This document shows positions 1 through 4,883 of a stretch of 6,321 bases of DNA, piece by piece (within the stretch, counting starts at the first letter, position 1; every line of letters begins with the position of its first letter). A program made the position numbers and the translations under genes. Origin of the DNA: Methanomassiliicoccaceae archaeon UBA72 (lineage in GTDB: Archaea; Thermoplasmatota; Thermoplasmata; Methanomassiliicoccales; Methanomethylophilaceae); the NCBI GenBank assembly GCA_002509405.1, contig DAVO01000034.1:1-6321 (forward strand). Reading direction: 5' to 3'. Below the pieces are notes generated by a model. That model was not told the DNA's origin. It saw only the letters and a list, made by a program, of their open reading frames with translations, and ran no database searches.

Positions 1-198
1 GATCAGGAGGGGAAAGTTGACCTCGCCGTGTCCTGTGGCGTCGAGCTCCCTGCGGGTATAGGAGTCGATCATGGTCATTACCTTCCATCCGTAGGGGGTC
101 CATACGTTCATGCCCTTGATCGGGTACCTTTTGTCGCAGAGGCCTGCGGTCTCCACAATCTCGTTGTACCATTCGCTGAAATTATCTTCCTTCTTCAT
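1..198 (-). CDS. proS: Prolyl-tRNA synthetase, archaeal type (N-terminal part only)
   Basis: Attaches proline to tRNA-Pro in the cytoplasm. Only the first 66 residues are in the window; the gene continues past position 1. The visible part starts MKKEDNFSEWYNEIVETAGL and carries RYPIKGMNVWTPYG (about residues 24-37) and the GHGEVNFPLLI stretch (56-66). From memory these match the start of archaeal ProRS (FSEWxxxI...RYPVKGMxVW.P.G...FPLL), a class II synthetase. The class II catalytic motifs 2 and 3 lie outside the window. The start is ATG at 198, 4 bases after the prs stop. A GGTGA ribosome binding site overlaps that stop, so prs and proS are probably co-transcribed and translationally coupled. 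No frame damage is seen. The family assignment is firm; nothing can be said about the rest of the protein. Confidence 0.92.
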   Translation of the reverse strand, partial: MKKEDNFSEWYNEIVETAGLCDKRYPIKGMNVWTPYGWKVMTMIDSYTRRELDATGHGEVNFPLLI

Positions 199-202
199 GG
201 GT

Positions 203-207
203 TCACC
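203..207 (-). promoter_or_regulatory. Ribosome binding site of proS
   Basis: The minus strand reads GGTGA, then 4 bases, then the proS ATG. It matches the archaeal anti-Shine-Dalgarno complement and includes the TGA stop of prs. A ribosome finishing prs would therefore sit on the proS start site. Confidence 0.65.
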
Positions 208-1057
208 GCTTGAGCGCCTCGGCGATTATCGGTGCGACCGATATGTGCGAAAGCTCGTTCTCGAGAGTGTTGCAGCAGAGGATCGAGTCCAGCGAGCTGC
301 CCGTGAGCCTCTCGATGGCGTTGCTGACGAAGACACCGTGGGTGCATGCGACAGATATCGATTCCGCTCCTGCCTCCCTGAGGGCATGGGCGGCTGCGAT
401 GATTGTGCCACCGGTGGATATCATGTCGTCCACGATCAGCACGTTCTTGCCCCTGCAGTCCACTTCTGCAGGCGCTATCTGGACGTCGGACCCGGAGAGG
501 CGCGTCTTCTGCAGGTGGTCATATTTCAGCCCGAGCCTGTCCGCCACGTCTTTGGCGCGCCCCAGGGCGCCCAGGTCCGGCGATAGGACGAGGTCTATTC
601 CTTTGTCGCTGAAGTATTCGGCAATCGCACCTGCGGCCTTCAAATCGCGGTGGGTGCATTTGAAATAATCAAGTACGGACTCCTTGTGGATGTCGACGGT
701 TATCACGTTGTCGCAGTCAAGACCCAGGTGTCTGGTCATCACCCTTGCGCTCTCCGGTTCTCCCGGCTTGAAGACACGGTCCTGCCTGGCATATCCGAAA
801 TACGGTATGACGAGCGTTATCGTCTTCGCGCCCAGGCGCCTGACGGCGTCCTGCAGAAGGAACATTTCGATGAGGTTTCCATCTGGGTATGTGTTCTGGA
901 CTATGACGACGTCGTCGTTCAGTTCCTTGTGGTCTATCCTTGTGTAGCATTCCCCGTCGGGGAATCGGGTGGTGGCTGCCTGCACATACGTGTACCCGAG
1001 AATGGAGGCCAGCTCTTTGGCGAGGTCTCTGGATGACGATCCGCCTACGATTATCAT
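203..1057 (-). CDS. prs: Ribose-phosphate pyrophosphokinase (PRPP synthase)
   Basis: Transfers pyrophosphate from ATP to ribose 5-phosphate, giving PRPP for purine, pyrimidine, histidine and tryptophan synthesis in the cytoplasm. The protein has 284 residues, close to the usual archaeal length. Visible motifs in order: FPDGECYTRI (32-41), the ATP-binding RQDR (91-94) with KPGEPESARV (97-106), DIH with the metal-binding His (122-124), and the PRPP-binding loop VLIVDDMISTGGT (206-218), whose Asp pair (210-211) and STGGT grip the ribose phosphate. The start MIIVGGSSSRD is typical, with the first beta strand beginning at once. No ribosome binding site precedes the ATG. The TATA-like box lies about 25 bases upstream, so the mRNA probably has a very short leader or none. 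proS follows after 4 bases, and a DUF357 gene is transcribed divergently. All key motifs are intact. Confidence 0.97.
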   Translation of the reverse strand: MIIVGGSSSRDLAKELASILGYTYVQAATTRFPDGECYTRIDHKELNDDVVIVQNTYPDGNLIEMFLLQDAVRRLGAKTITLVIPYFGYARQDRVFKPGEPESARVMTRHLGLDCDNVITVDIHKESVLDYFKCTHRDLKAAGAIAEYFSDKGIDLVLSPDLGALGRAKDVADRLGLKYDHLQKTRLSGSDVQIAPAEVDCRGKNVLIVDDMISTGGTIIAAAHALREAGAESISVACTHGVFVSNAIERLTGSSLDSILCCNTLENELSHISVAPIIAEALKR

Positions 1058-1063
1058 GCTTCC

Positions 1064-1073
1064 GCGATATCGC
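1064..1073. repeat. Palindrome between the prs TATA box and start codon
   Basis: A perfect 10-base palindrome, GCGATATCGC. It lies 6 bases upstream of the prs ATG and 3 bases downstream of the TATA-like box, where transcription should start. This position suits a repressor operator for prs, but no regulator is known and a 10-base palindrome can arise by chance. Confidence 0.4.
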
Positions 1074-1076
1074 TCG

Positions 1077-1088
1077 GATAATATTATC
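1077..1088 (-). promoter_or_regulatory. Probable TATA box of prs-proS
   Basis: AT-rich GATAATATTATC, itself a perfect 12-base palindrome, in an otherwise GC-rich region. Its centre is about 25 bases upstream of the prs ATG, the archaeal TATA-to-start distance for a nearly leaderless transcript. Because it is symmetric it could also bind TBP in the other direction, but it is far (about 60 bases) from the DUF357 start. Confidence 0.6.
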
Positions 1089-1120
1089 TTATCTGATTTA
1101 GGGCTGGCCGCTCATTAACG

Positions 1121-1126
1121 TTATAT
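1121..1126 (+). promoter_or_regulatory. Probable TATA box of the DUF357 gene
   Basis: TTATAT is centred about 27 bases upstream of the DUF357 ATG at 1150. There is no Shine-Dalgarno sequence before that ATG, so a leaderless mRNA is likely. An 8-base palindrome TAACGTTA (1116-1123) overlaps the box. The match is short, so confidence is moderate. Confidence 0.5.
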
Positions 1127-1149
1127 CGGACGAAACGCATCATCTGGGT

Positions 1150-1449
1150 ATGCCTCTGCAGGACGTAGTGACCGAAGAGAAGATCGAACGTTATCTGGAC
1201 ATCACCGCGAGGGCTATGTCCAAGCTGAAGGTCGCCGCCCCCGAGAAATCATTCGGCAGAAGGATGGCAGAGGACTTCCTGAACATGGCCACTTCTTACT
1301 ACGAGGATGCGAAACATTTCCGTGACGAAGGAGACCTCGTCACTGCGTTCGCGGCGGTGAACTATGCCCACGGATGGCTCGACTGCGGGGCCCGCATCGG
1401 ACTTTTCGACGTGGGCGGGGACGACGTCCTGTTCACTTTGTTCGAATGA
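1150..1449 (+). CDS. DUF357 family protein
   Basis: A 99-residue archaeal protein with no established function. The family signature is the C-terminal helical stretch AFAAVNYAHGWLDCGARIGL (66-85), preceded by AEDFLNMATSYYEDAKHF (40-57). Both look like amphipathic helices of a small helical bundle, perhaps a dimer or a protein-binding module. No signal peptide, membrane segment or catalytic motif is visible. The gene stands alone on the plus strand, with its own TATA-like box and no ribosome binding site, so it is probably read from a leaderless mRNA. Its last 17 bases overlap the end of the pantoate kinase gene on the other strand. I recognise the family by these motifs, from memory; I cannot assign a role. 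Confidence 0.88.
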   Translation: MPLQDVVTEEKIERYLDITARAMSKLKVAAPEKSFGRRMAEDFLNMATSYYEDAKHFRDEGDLVTAFAAVNYAHGWLDCGARIGLFDVGGDDVLFTLFE

Positions 1450-2293
1450 TGCCCGCCTCGTCCGGGACTGCGGTGCAGGGCACCGCCCATACGTCGCCTA
1501 TCAGTGACCTCACCTCCGACACCGGGGCGTTCGTGAAAATGCTGTTGCCGAGCATGCACATGGCCGCCATGAACCCTTTTTCCTCCAAAACTTCGATGGC
1601 CGCATCGGTCTCCCTGCTCCTGACCCCGGCCTCCGCGGAGAATCTGTTGGCTATCCTGAACATGCTTTCCAGAGAGGGCCTCTCTATGTATTCCTCCATG
1701 GCCTCCGAACCGGCGTGCCTGATTCCCATGTATTTCTCCCTGTCTGAGAGCACGTCCCTGGTATTGAGCGGGGGGCCGAGGACCGCCAAAGTGATCTTCC
1801 CCACATTTACGTGAAGGTCCTCCACCTTCCCGAAGGGAGGTATCCCCGCCACGGTCCTTACGGGCTGCTGGCATTTTGCCATTATACCGGCGACGTCTCC
1901 TCTGCCGCCTCCCCCGAGAAGGTCCGCCACATGGGCTATGCGGTAGGCTTCGATCTTACTCCTGCGGGTAATGTGGCACATGCATATGGCCACTGCGACC
2001 GCGTCGGCGGCCGACATTCCGAACCCTTGACCGACCGGCAGGTCGTGCCTTACGTTTATCTCGTATCCTCCGGACGGGTCCGCGGACCTTACGACCTTTC
2101 TGATTATATCGTCGCTTTCCGTACCGTCGTTGACCCTGGTCACTATATCGTTCCCCGGCAGCGGGTTGACCTTGACGGTGGTCCCGAGGCTCAACCTGAT
2201 GCCGGCGCCCCTCGACCCCGCGCTGAGCGGGTCAAGGGACGTTATGGGTTGAAAGAAGCATGTTATGTGTCCCGGGCAGAACGCAGATATCAT
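1433..2293 (-). CDS. pok: Pantoate kinase (archaeal coenzyme A pathway)
   Basis: Phosphorylates pantoate to 4-phosphopantoate with ATP, the first committed step of the archaeal coenzyme A route, which replaces bacterial PanC and CoaA. The protein has 286 residues and is a GHMP-type kinase. It shows the N-terminal FCPGHITCFF (5-14), the glycine-rich phosphate loop PVGQGFGMSAADA (86-98), a GGRGD stretch whose Asp (133) is a candidate catalytic residue, and the C-terminal MLGNSIF (247-253). The start is ATG at 2293, within an ATGA overlap with the coaBC stop and 5 bases after a GGAG. The open frame extends back to 2530, but that stretch is coaBC antiframe translation and is not used. The neighbour coaBC acts later in the same pathway. 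The gene's end overlaps the convergent DUF357 gene by 17 bases. Homoserine kinase and other GHMP kinases are less likely given the start motif and the context. Confidence 0.93.
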   Translation of the reverse strand: MISAFCPGHITCFFQPITSLDPLSAGSRGAGIRLSLGTTVKVNPLPGNDIVTRVNDGTESDDIIRKVVRSADPSGGYEINVRHDLPVGQGFGMSAADAVAVAICMCHITRRSKIEAYRIAHVADLLGGGGRGDVAGIMAKCQQPVRTVAGIPPFGKVEDLHVNVGKITLAVLGPPLNTRDVLSDREKYMGIRHAGSEAMEEYIERPSLESMFRIANRFSAEAGVRSRETDAAIEVLEEKGFMAAMCMLGNSIFTNAPVSEVRSLIGDVWAVPCTAVPDEAGIIRTK

Positions 2294-3480
2294 AGGCTCT
2301 CCGAACAGAAGTCCAGGATGAAATCGGATATCGCTATCTTTGTCCCGGATATGTCCGTCGACTTGAACTTGGTCACCAAGAGGGCGGAGGACGAGGACAT
2401 GCCCGCCGCATCGATGTCGTTGGCGACCACTGCGCTGAGGCCGTACTCCTCCAGGCGGGCCCTGGCACGCTTGACCAGCTGCTCGTCTGTCAGGCCGGAT
2501 TCCGCCTTGAACCCTATCACCTTGTCGCACTTCCGCCGTATCAGCGGGAGTACCTTGGGCACGGGTGCGAAGTCCGCCTCAAATTTCTCATCGCTGGGTA
2601 TCTTGCCCCTGAATATGTTCGTGGGTGCGAAGTCGGAAAGAGCGGCCGGCACTATCACTATCTCGTGGTCCAGCGATTCGACCATTTTCACTAGGTCTGC
2701 CACTGTCTGGAAGCGCCTGGACTTCACGTAGCTCGGAATATCCACGTTACATCCGCCCATCCACAGCTCGACCTCCGCACCTCTTTCGAAGGCGCGTTTG
2801 GCCAGTGACACGGACATCGCCCCTGTGGAACGGTTGGTGATTATCCTCATGCTATCGATGGGCTCCTCGCTACGTCCGCCGACGATAAGTATGCGGCGAC
2901 CGTCCAGGTCGTTGCCGCAGAGGAGTTTGAACGCCCATGCGACCACCTCCTCCCTGGAGGCCACCTTGGCCCTGACCCCGTCGGAGTGGGGGCCTATGAA
3001 CTTCACGCCCATCTGCTTCAGTTTCTCCACGTTCGCTTCGACGGCCGGGTTCCTCAGCATGGCCTCGTGCATGGCAGGGGCTACCGCGACCGGTATGCCG
3101 TTTCCCAACGCCACGGTGGCCATCGACGTTACGGTGGTGTCGTCGATCCCGTTGGCTATCTTGGATATGGTGTTCGCCGTTGCCGGGTATATCATCAGAA
3201 GGTCGGCGGTACGGGTGTCGCCCATCAGCTTAACGTGCTCGGTCTGTCCCGTCAGCCGCGTTATCGGTTTTTTTCCGGAAGCGAACTCGATGCTCTGCTC
3301 GGTTACGATGTCGCAGGCGGCCGAGGTCATAACCGGTATCACCGTGGCGCCGTGCCGTATCAGCTCCCGTATGGTAGAGAAACATTCCGTTGCGGCTATG
3401 CTGCCTGTTATCCCGAGCACTACTGTCTTTCCCTTCAGCCTGTTGCTCTTCTCACAATAGATCTCTTCAGACGGATGCAT
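2290..3480 (-). CDS. coaBC: Bifunctional CoaBC: phosphopantothenoylcysteine decarboxylase / phosphopantothenate-cysteine ligase
   Basis: Joins cysteine to 4'-phosphopantothenate (CoaB) and decarboxylates the product to 4'-phosphopantetheine (CoaC, FMN-dependent). The protein has 396 residues from ATG 3480, a normal length. The N-terminal CoaC half shows VVLGITGSIAA (20-30), TEHVKL with a candidate catalytic His (82), YPATANTISKIANG (98-111) and APAMHEAM (134-141). The C-terminal CoaB half begins near RRILIVGG (195-202), with ITNRSTGAM (214-222), PAALSDFAP (278-286) and VIGFKAE (321-327). An AGGTGA site 5 bases upstream selects ATG 3480. A GTG at 3489 would add three residues and overlap tmk by 8 bases. 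Oddities shared, from memory, with archaeal Dfp: PAMN of bacteria is PAMH here, and the bacterial ACG flap cysteine is absent from GPHSDGVRAKVAS (163-175). tmk ends 1 base upstream and pantoate kinase overlaps by 4. Confidence 0.95.
   Translation of the reverse strand: MHPSEEIYCEKSNRLKGKTVVLGITGSIAATECFSTIRELIRHGATVIPVMTSAACDIVTEQSIEFASGKKPITRLTGQTEHVKLMGDTRTADLLMIYPATANTISKIANGIDDTTVTSMATVALGNGIPVAVAPAMHEAMLRNPAVEANVEKLKQMGVKFIGPHSDGVRAKVASREEVVAWAFKLLCGNDLDGRRILIVGGRSEEPIDSMRIITNRSTGAMSVSLAKRAFERGAEVELWMGGCNVDIPSYVKSRRFQTVADLVKMVESLDHEIVIVPAALSDFAPTNIFRGKIPSDEKFEADFAPVPKVLPLIRRKCDKVIGFKAESGLTDEQLVKRARARLEEYGLSAVVANDIDAAGMSSSSALLVTKFKSTDISGTKIAISDFILDFCSESL
2299..2302 (-). promoter_or_regulatory. 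Ribosome binding site of pantoate kinase
   Basis: GGAG on the minus strand, 5 bases before the ATG at 2293 and inside the last codons of coaBC. It fixes the start at the ATGA overlap rather than at the longer upstream open frame. Confidence 0.6.
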
Positions 3481-3481
3481 T

Positions 3482-4069
3482 TCACTCACCTAAGATTTTC
3501 ATCGTTTCTCTAAGTAACTCGTCCCTCGGACGAGAAGCGTCTATTACGCGGAATCCTCTTTCCCTTGCTATATCCAGATAATTGGAGCGCACTCTGCCGA
3601 GGTACTCGGTGACCTCGTATTTGCTCTTCGCTCCGCGTTGCCCCACCCGGCGCATCCCCACCTCGGGGTCGATGTCGAGAAGTATCGTCATGTCCGGTTC
3701 GACCGTCACGGGACGGTTGATGTCCATGAGCCATTCCTTGCCCGACGCCGTTCCGTCGAGTCCTGCGGACTGGTACGCTACGGTCGAGGCGTAATAACGG
3801 TCGCAGAGGACGGTCAGGCCCTCATCCCTCCACCGGACTATATCGGAGGTGTGGCAGGCACGGTCGGCGGTGAACAGCAGCGCTTCCGCGTTCGGGGATG
3901 TGCATTTCACCGCACCGCTCCGTATCAGCATTCCTATCGGCCCTTCGGTGGGCTCTGCGGTGACGACGGTCTTGATGCCTGCCGAACCCAATTTTTTTGA
4001 AACTTCATCTATCAAAGTGCTTTTGCCCGCACCGTCGATGCCTTCGAAAACAATGAAACGGCCTGCCAT
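3482..4069 (-). CDS. tmk: Thymidylate kinase (dTMP kinase)
   Basis: Phosphorylates dTMP to dTDP with ATP in the cytoplasm, needed for dTTP and DNA synthesis. The protein has 195 residues, typical of the family. It shows FEGIDGAGKST with the P-loop (8-18), AEPTEGPIG (38-46) near the dTMP site, CDRYYAST with the DRY motif (89-96), and a LID region MRRVGQRG (139-146) followed by YEVTEYLGRVR (151-161). The P-loop lacks a basic residue between D12 and K16, while the LID is rich in Arg. This is the bacterial (E. coli-like) type II arrangement. The start is ATG at 4069, without a ribosome binding site but about 30 bases from a TATA-like box, so the mRNA is nearly leaderless. It is the first gene of the operon with coaBC and pantoate kinase; coaBC begins 1 base after its stop. 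Confidence 0.96.
   Translation of the reverse strand: MAGRFIVFEGIDGAGKSTLIDEVSKKLGSAGIKTVVTAEPTEGPIGMLIRSGAVKCTSPNAEALLFTADRACHTSDIVRWRDEGLTVLCDRYYASTVAYQSAGLDGTASGKEWLMDINRPVTVEPDMTILLDIDPEVGMRRVGQRGAKSKYEVTEYLGRVRSNYLDIARERGFRVIDASRPRDELLRETMKILGE
3486..3491 (-). promoter_or_regulatory. Ribosome binding site of coaBC, decides the start
   Basis: AGGTGA on the minus strand, a strong match to the archaeal consensus, 5 bases before ATG 3480 and inside the last tmk codons. It overlaps the alternative GTG at 3489, which therefore cannot use it. This favours the ATG start. Confidence 0.7.
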
Positions 4070-4071
4070 CC

Positions 4072-4082
4072 TGAACGGTTCA
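4072..4082. repeat. Palindrome just upstream of tmk
   Basis: TGAAC-G-GTTCA, a perfect inverted repeat of 5-base arms around one central base, 2 bases before the tmk ATG. It lies at the predicted transcription start, where a bound protein would block the operon. It is a possible operator, without a known regulator. Confidence 0.4.
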
Positions 4083-4094
4083 ATATGATTTACT

Positions 4095-4104
4095 GAATAT
4101 ATTA
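4095..4104 (-). promoter_or_regulatory. Probable TATA box of the tmk-coaBC-pantoate kinase operon
   Basis: The minus strand reads TAATATATTC in the 37-base gap between the Toprim gene and tmk. It is centred about 30 bases before the tmk ATG, so transcription should start a few bases before the start codon. This suggests that the operon does not depend only on read-through from the DUF167-Toprim pair. Confidence 0.6.
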
Positions 4105-4106
4105 CT

Positions 4107-4496
4107 TCATGCCGTCTCGAGTCTGTGTACCAGTTCGTCCAGGGACTGCACGTCCTTGATGTCTATCCTGCACAGGTCCGCCAGTCTGCTTCTGACGGAT
4201 GTGTCGTACTGCACGTCGAGAGCGCTCAGATGGACCTCCAGGTCGGAGGCTATTATGTCGCCTTTCCTGTCCCAGTCGGTCAGTATGACGGCCTTCTTCC
4301 GTCTGCCTGCCACATATTCTGCGGCTTTCACCGGACCGCCGGACGCTTGGACGGTGAAGACGTCCCCGAATATGCCGAGATGCTCCAGCGCGGTCACGTC
4401 CCTTCGGCCCTCCACCAATATCACCCGTTCCCAGGACATCTCCTCCAGCACACGGAGGGCCTCCATGATCCCCTCGTACCTTTCGGCATCGCTCAT
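4107..4496 (-). CDS. Small Toprim-domain protein (archaeal UPF0292-like)
   Basis: A 129-residue protein that is almost entirely one Toprim domain, the metal-binding fold of primases, topoisomerases, OLD nucleases and RNase M5. Visible are RVILVEGRRDVTALEHLGI (24-42), whose Glu (29) is the conserved acidic residue, and VILTDWDRKG (70-79) with the DxD pair (Asp 74 and 76) that binds Mg2+. A TVQASGGPVK stretch (48-57) lies between them, as in RNase M5-like proteins. The catalytic acidic set looks intact, so a nucleic-acid cleaving or nucleotidyl-transfer activity is possible; the substrate is unknown. The start at 4496 overlaps the DUF167 stop as ATGA, indicating translational coupling, with a weak GGTGG site before it. 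The nearby genes GINS and tmk serve DNA replication, which is suggestive only. I place it in the archaeal UPF0292 group from memory. Confidence 0.87.
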   Translation of the reverse strand: MSDAERYEGIMEALRVLEEMSWERVILVEGRRDVTALEHLGIFGDVFTVQASGGPVKAAEYVAGRRKKAVILTDWDRKGDIIASDLEVHLSALDVQYDTSVRSRLADLCRIDIKDVQSLDELVHRLETA

Positions 4497-4789
4497 AAGG
4501 CGCCACCGAGCCGTTCCGCCGCCTCATCGGCGTCCCCCTCTATCAGCACAGTCTTGCGACGGTCGGTGGCACCGCTTGTGACGACGGCCTTCATCCCGGT
4601 TATGCCGCCGATCATCTCCTCCACTTCCCGGTTCGCCTTTCCGTCCAGAGGAGGCGACCTGACCCTTACGATCAACCGCTTCCTCCATTCGTCGAAACCG
4701 TCGATGCCGGAGACGGACGAGCGGGGCGAAACGTAGAGGCTCACCTCCAGCCCGCCCGCTGTCTTCCGAGAGACATCAGAAAGCCGCAT
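4493..4789 (-). CDS. DUF167 (YggU / UPF0235) family protein
   Basis: A 98-residue protein of a widespread small family without an established function. Family marks are SLYVSPRSSVSGI (17-29), the signature VRSPPLDGKANREV (43-56) and VVTSGATDRRKTVLI (69-83), the usual alpha/beta fold with a basic loop. I chose ATG 4789 because GGAGG lies 4 bases before it and because family members usually begin about 10 residues ahead of the GG-V-hydrophobic strand. ATG 4813 would add eight residues (MFLDHGGG) unlike the family. The gene is first in a pair with the Toprim gene, overlapping it by ATGA, and is divergent from GINS. With a TATA box near 4850, the mRNA would have a leader of about 35 bases carrying the ribosome binding site, unlike the leaderless neighbours. 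Confidence 0.9.
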   Translation of the reverse strand: MRLSDVSRKTAGGLEVSLYVSPRSSVSGIDGFDEWRKRLIVRVRSPPLDGKANREVEEMIGGITGMKAVVTSGATDRRKTVLIEGDADEAAERLGGAL

Positions 4790-4793
4790 GCCC

Positions 4794-4798
4794 CCTCC
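4794..4798 (-). promoter_or_regulatory. Ribosome binding site of DUF167 gene, decides the start
   Basis: GGAGG on the minus strand (extending into a G run), 4 bases before ATG 4789. No comparable site precedes the alternative ATG at 4813, so the shorter protein is preferred. Confidence 0.6.
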
Positions 4799-4827
4799 AT
4801 GGTCCAGGAACATTATCCCTTTTTCCC

Positions 4828-4845
4828 ATCGTTCGGTGGAACGAT
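4828..4845. repeat. Inverted repeat in the DUF167-GINS intergenic region
   Basis: ATCGTTC-GGTG-GAACGAT, perfect 7-base arms around a 4-base spacer. On the DUF167 side it fills the space between the TATA-like box and the predicted transcription start. It could be an operator for DUF167-Toprim, or for both divergent units since it also abuts the shared TATA element. No regulator is identifiable. Confidence 0.5.
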
Positions 4846-4858
4846 TAAATAAAATATC
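4844..4858. promoter_or_regulatory. Shared AT-rich TATA element for DUF167-Toprim and GINS
   Basis: ATTAAATAAAATATC is the only AT-rich run in the 4790-4879 gap. On the plus strand it sits about 26-30 bases before the GINS ATG, giving a nearly leaderless message. On the minus strand it would start transcription near 4824 for the DUF167 gene. The two directions probably share or closely overlap their TBP sites and may compete. Confidence 0.55.
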
Positions 4859-4871
4859 GACAGCCCATAGC

Positions 4872-4883
4872 GCATCGCGATGC
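4872..4883. repeat. Palindrome over the GINS start codon
   Basis: GCATCGCGATGC, a perfect 12-base palindrome that contains the GINS ATG (4880-4882) and the predicted transcription start. It could be a protein-binding site at the start of transcription. In a leaderless mRNA it would be too close to the 5' end to form a complete hairpin. Chance occurrence in GC-rich DNA is possible. Confidence 0.45.

Noticed and set aside
2294..2530. Upstream extension of the pantoate kinase frame
   Set aside because: It lies inside coaBC in another frame, and the GHMP protein begins naturally at MISAFCPGH with a GGAG site before it.
1811..2731. Long plus-strand open frame (306 codons) opposite pantoate kinase and coaBC
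   Set aside because: It is antisense to two clearly recognised enzymes, its translation has no family features, and such shadow frames are common in GC-rich DNA.
3268..3274. Run of seven A on the coaBC coding strand as a programmed frameshift site
   Set aside because: The run encodes Lys-Lys in a frame that continues with intact CoaBC motifs, and no shifted product is evident.
3992..3998. Run of seven A in tmk as a frameshift site
   Set aside because: It also encodes Lys-Lys, and the downstream frame carries all Tmk motifs without a shift.
4125..4736. Plus-strand frame opposite the Toprim and DUF167 genes
   Set aside because: The minus-strand proteins have intact family motifs and a coupled start; the plus-strand translation is low-complexity and unlike any family I know.
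4818..4825. T-rich run as a transcription terminator
   Set aside because: No plus-strand gene ends upstream of it; it lies in the leader of the divergent DUF167 gene.
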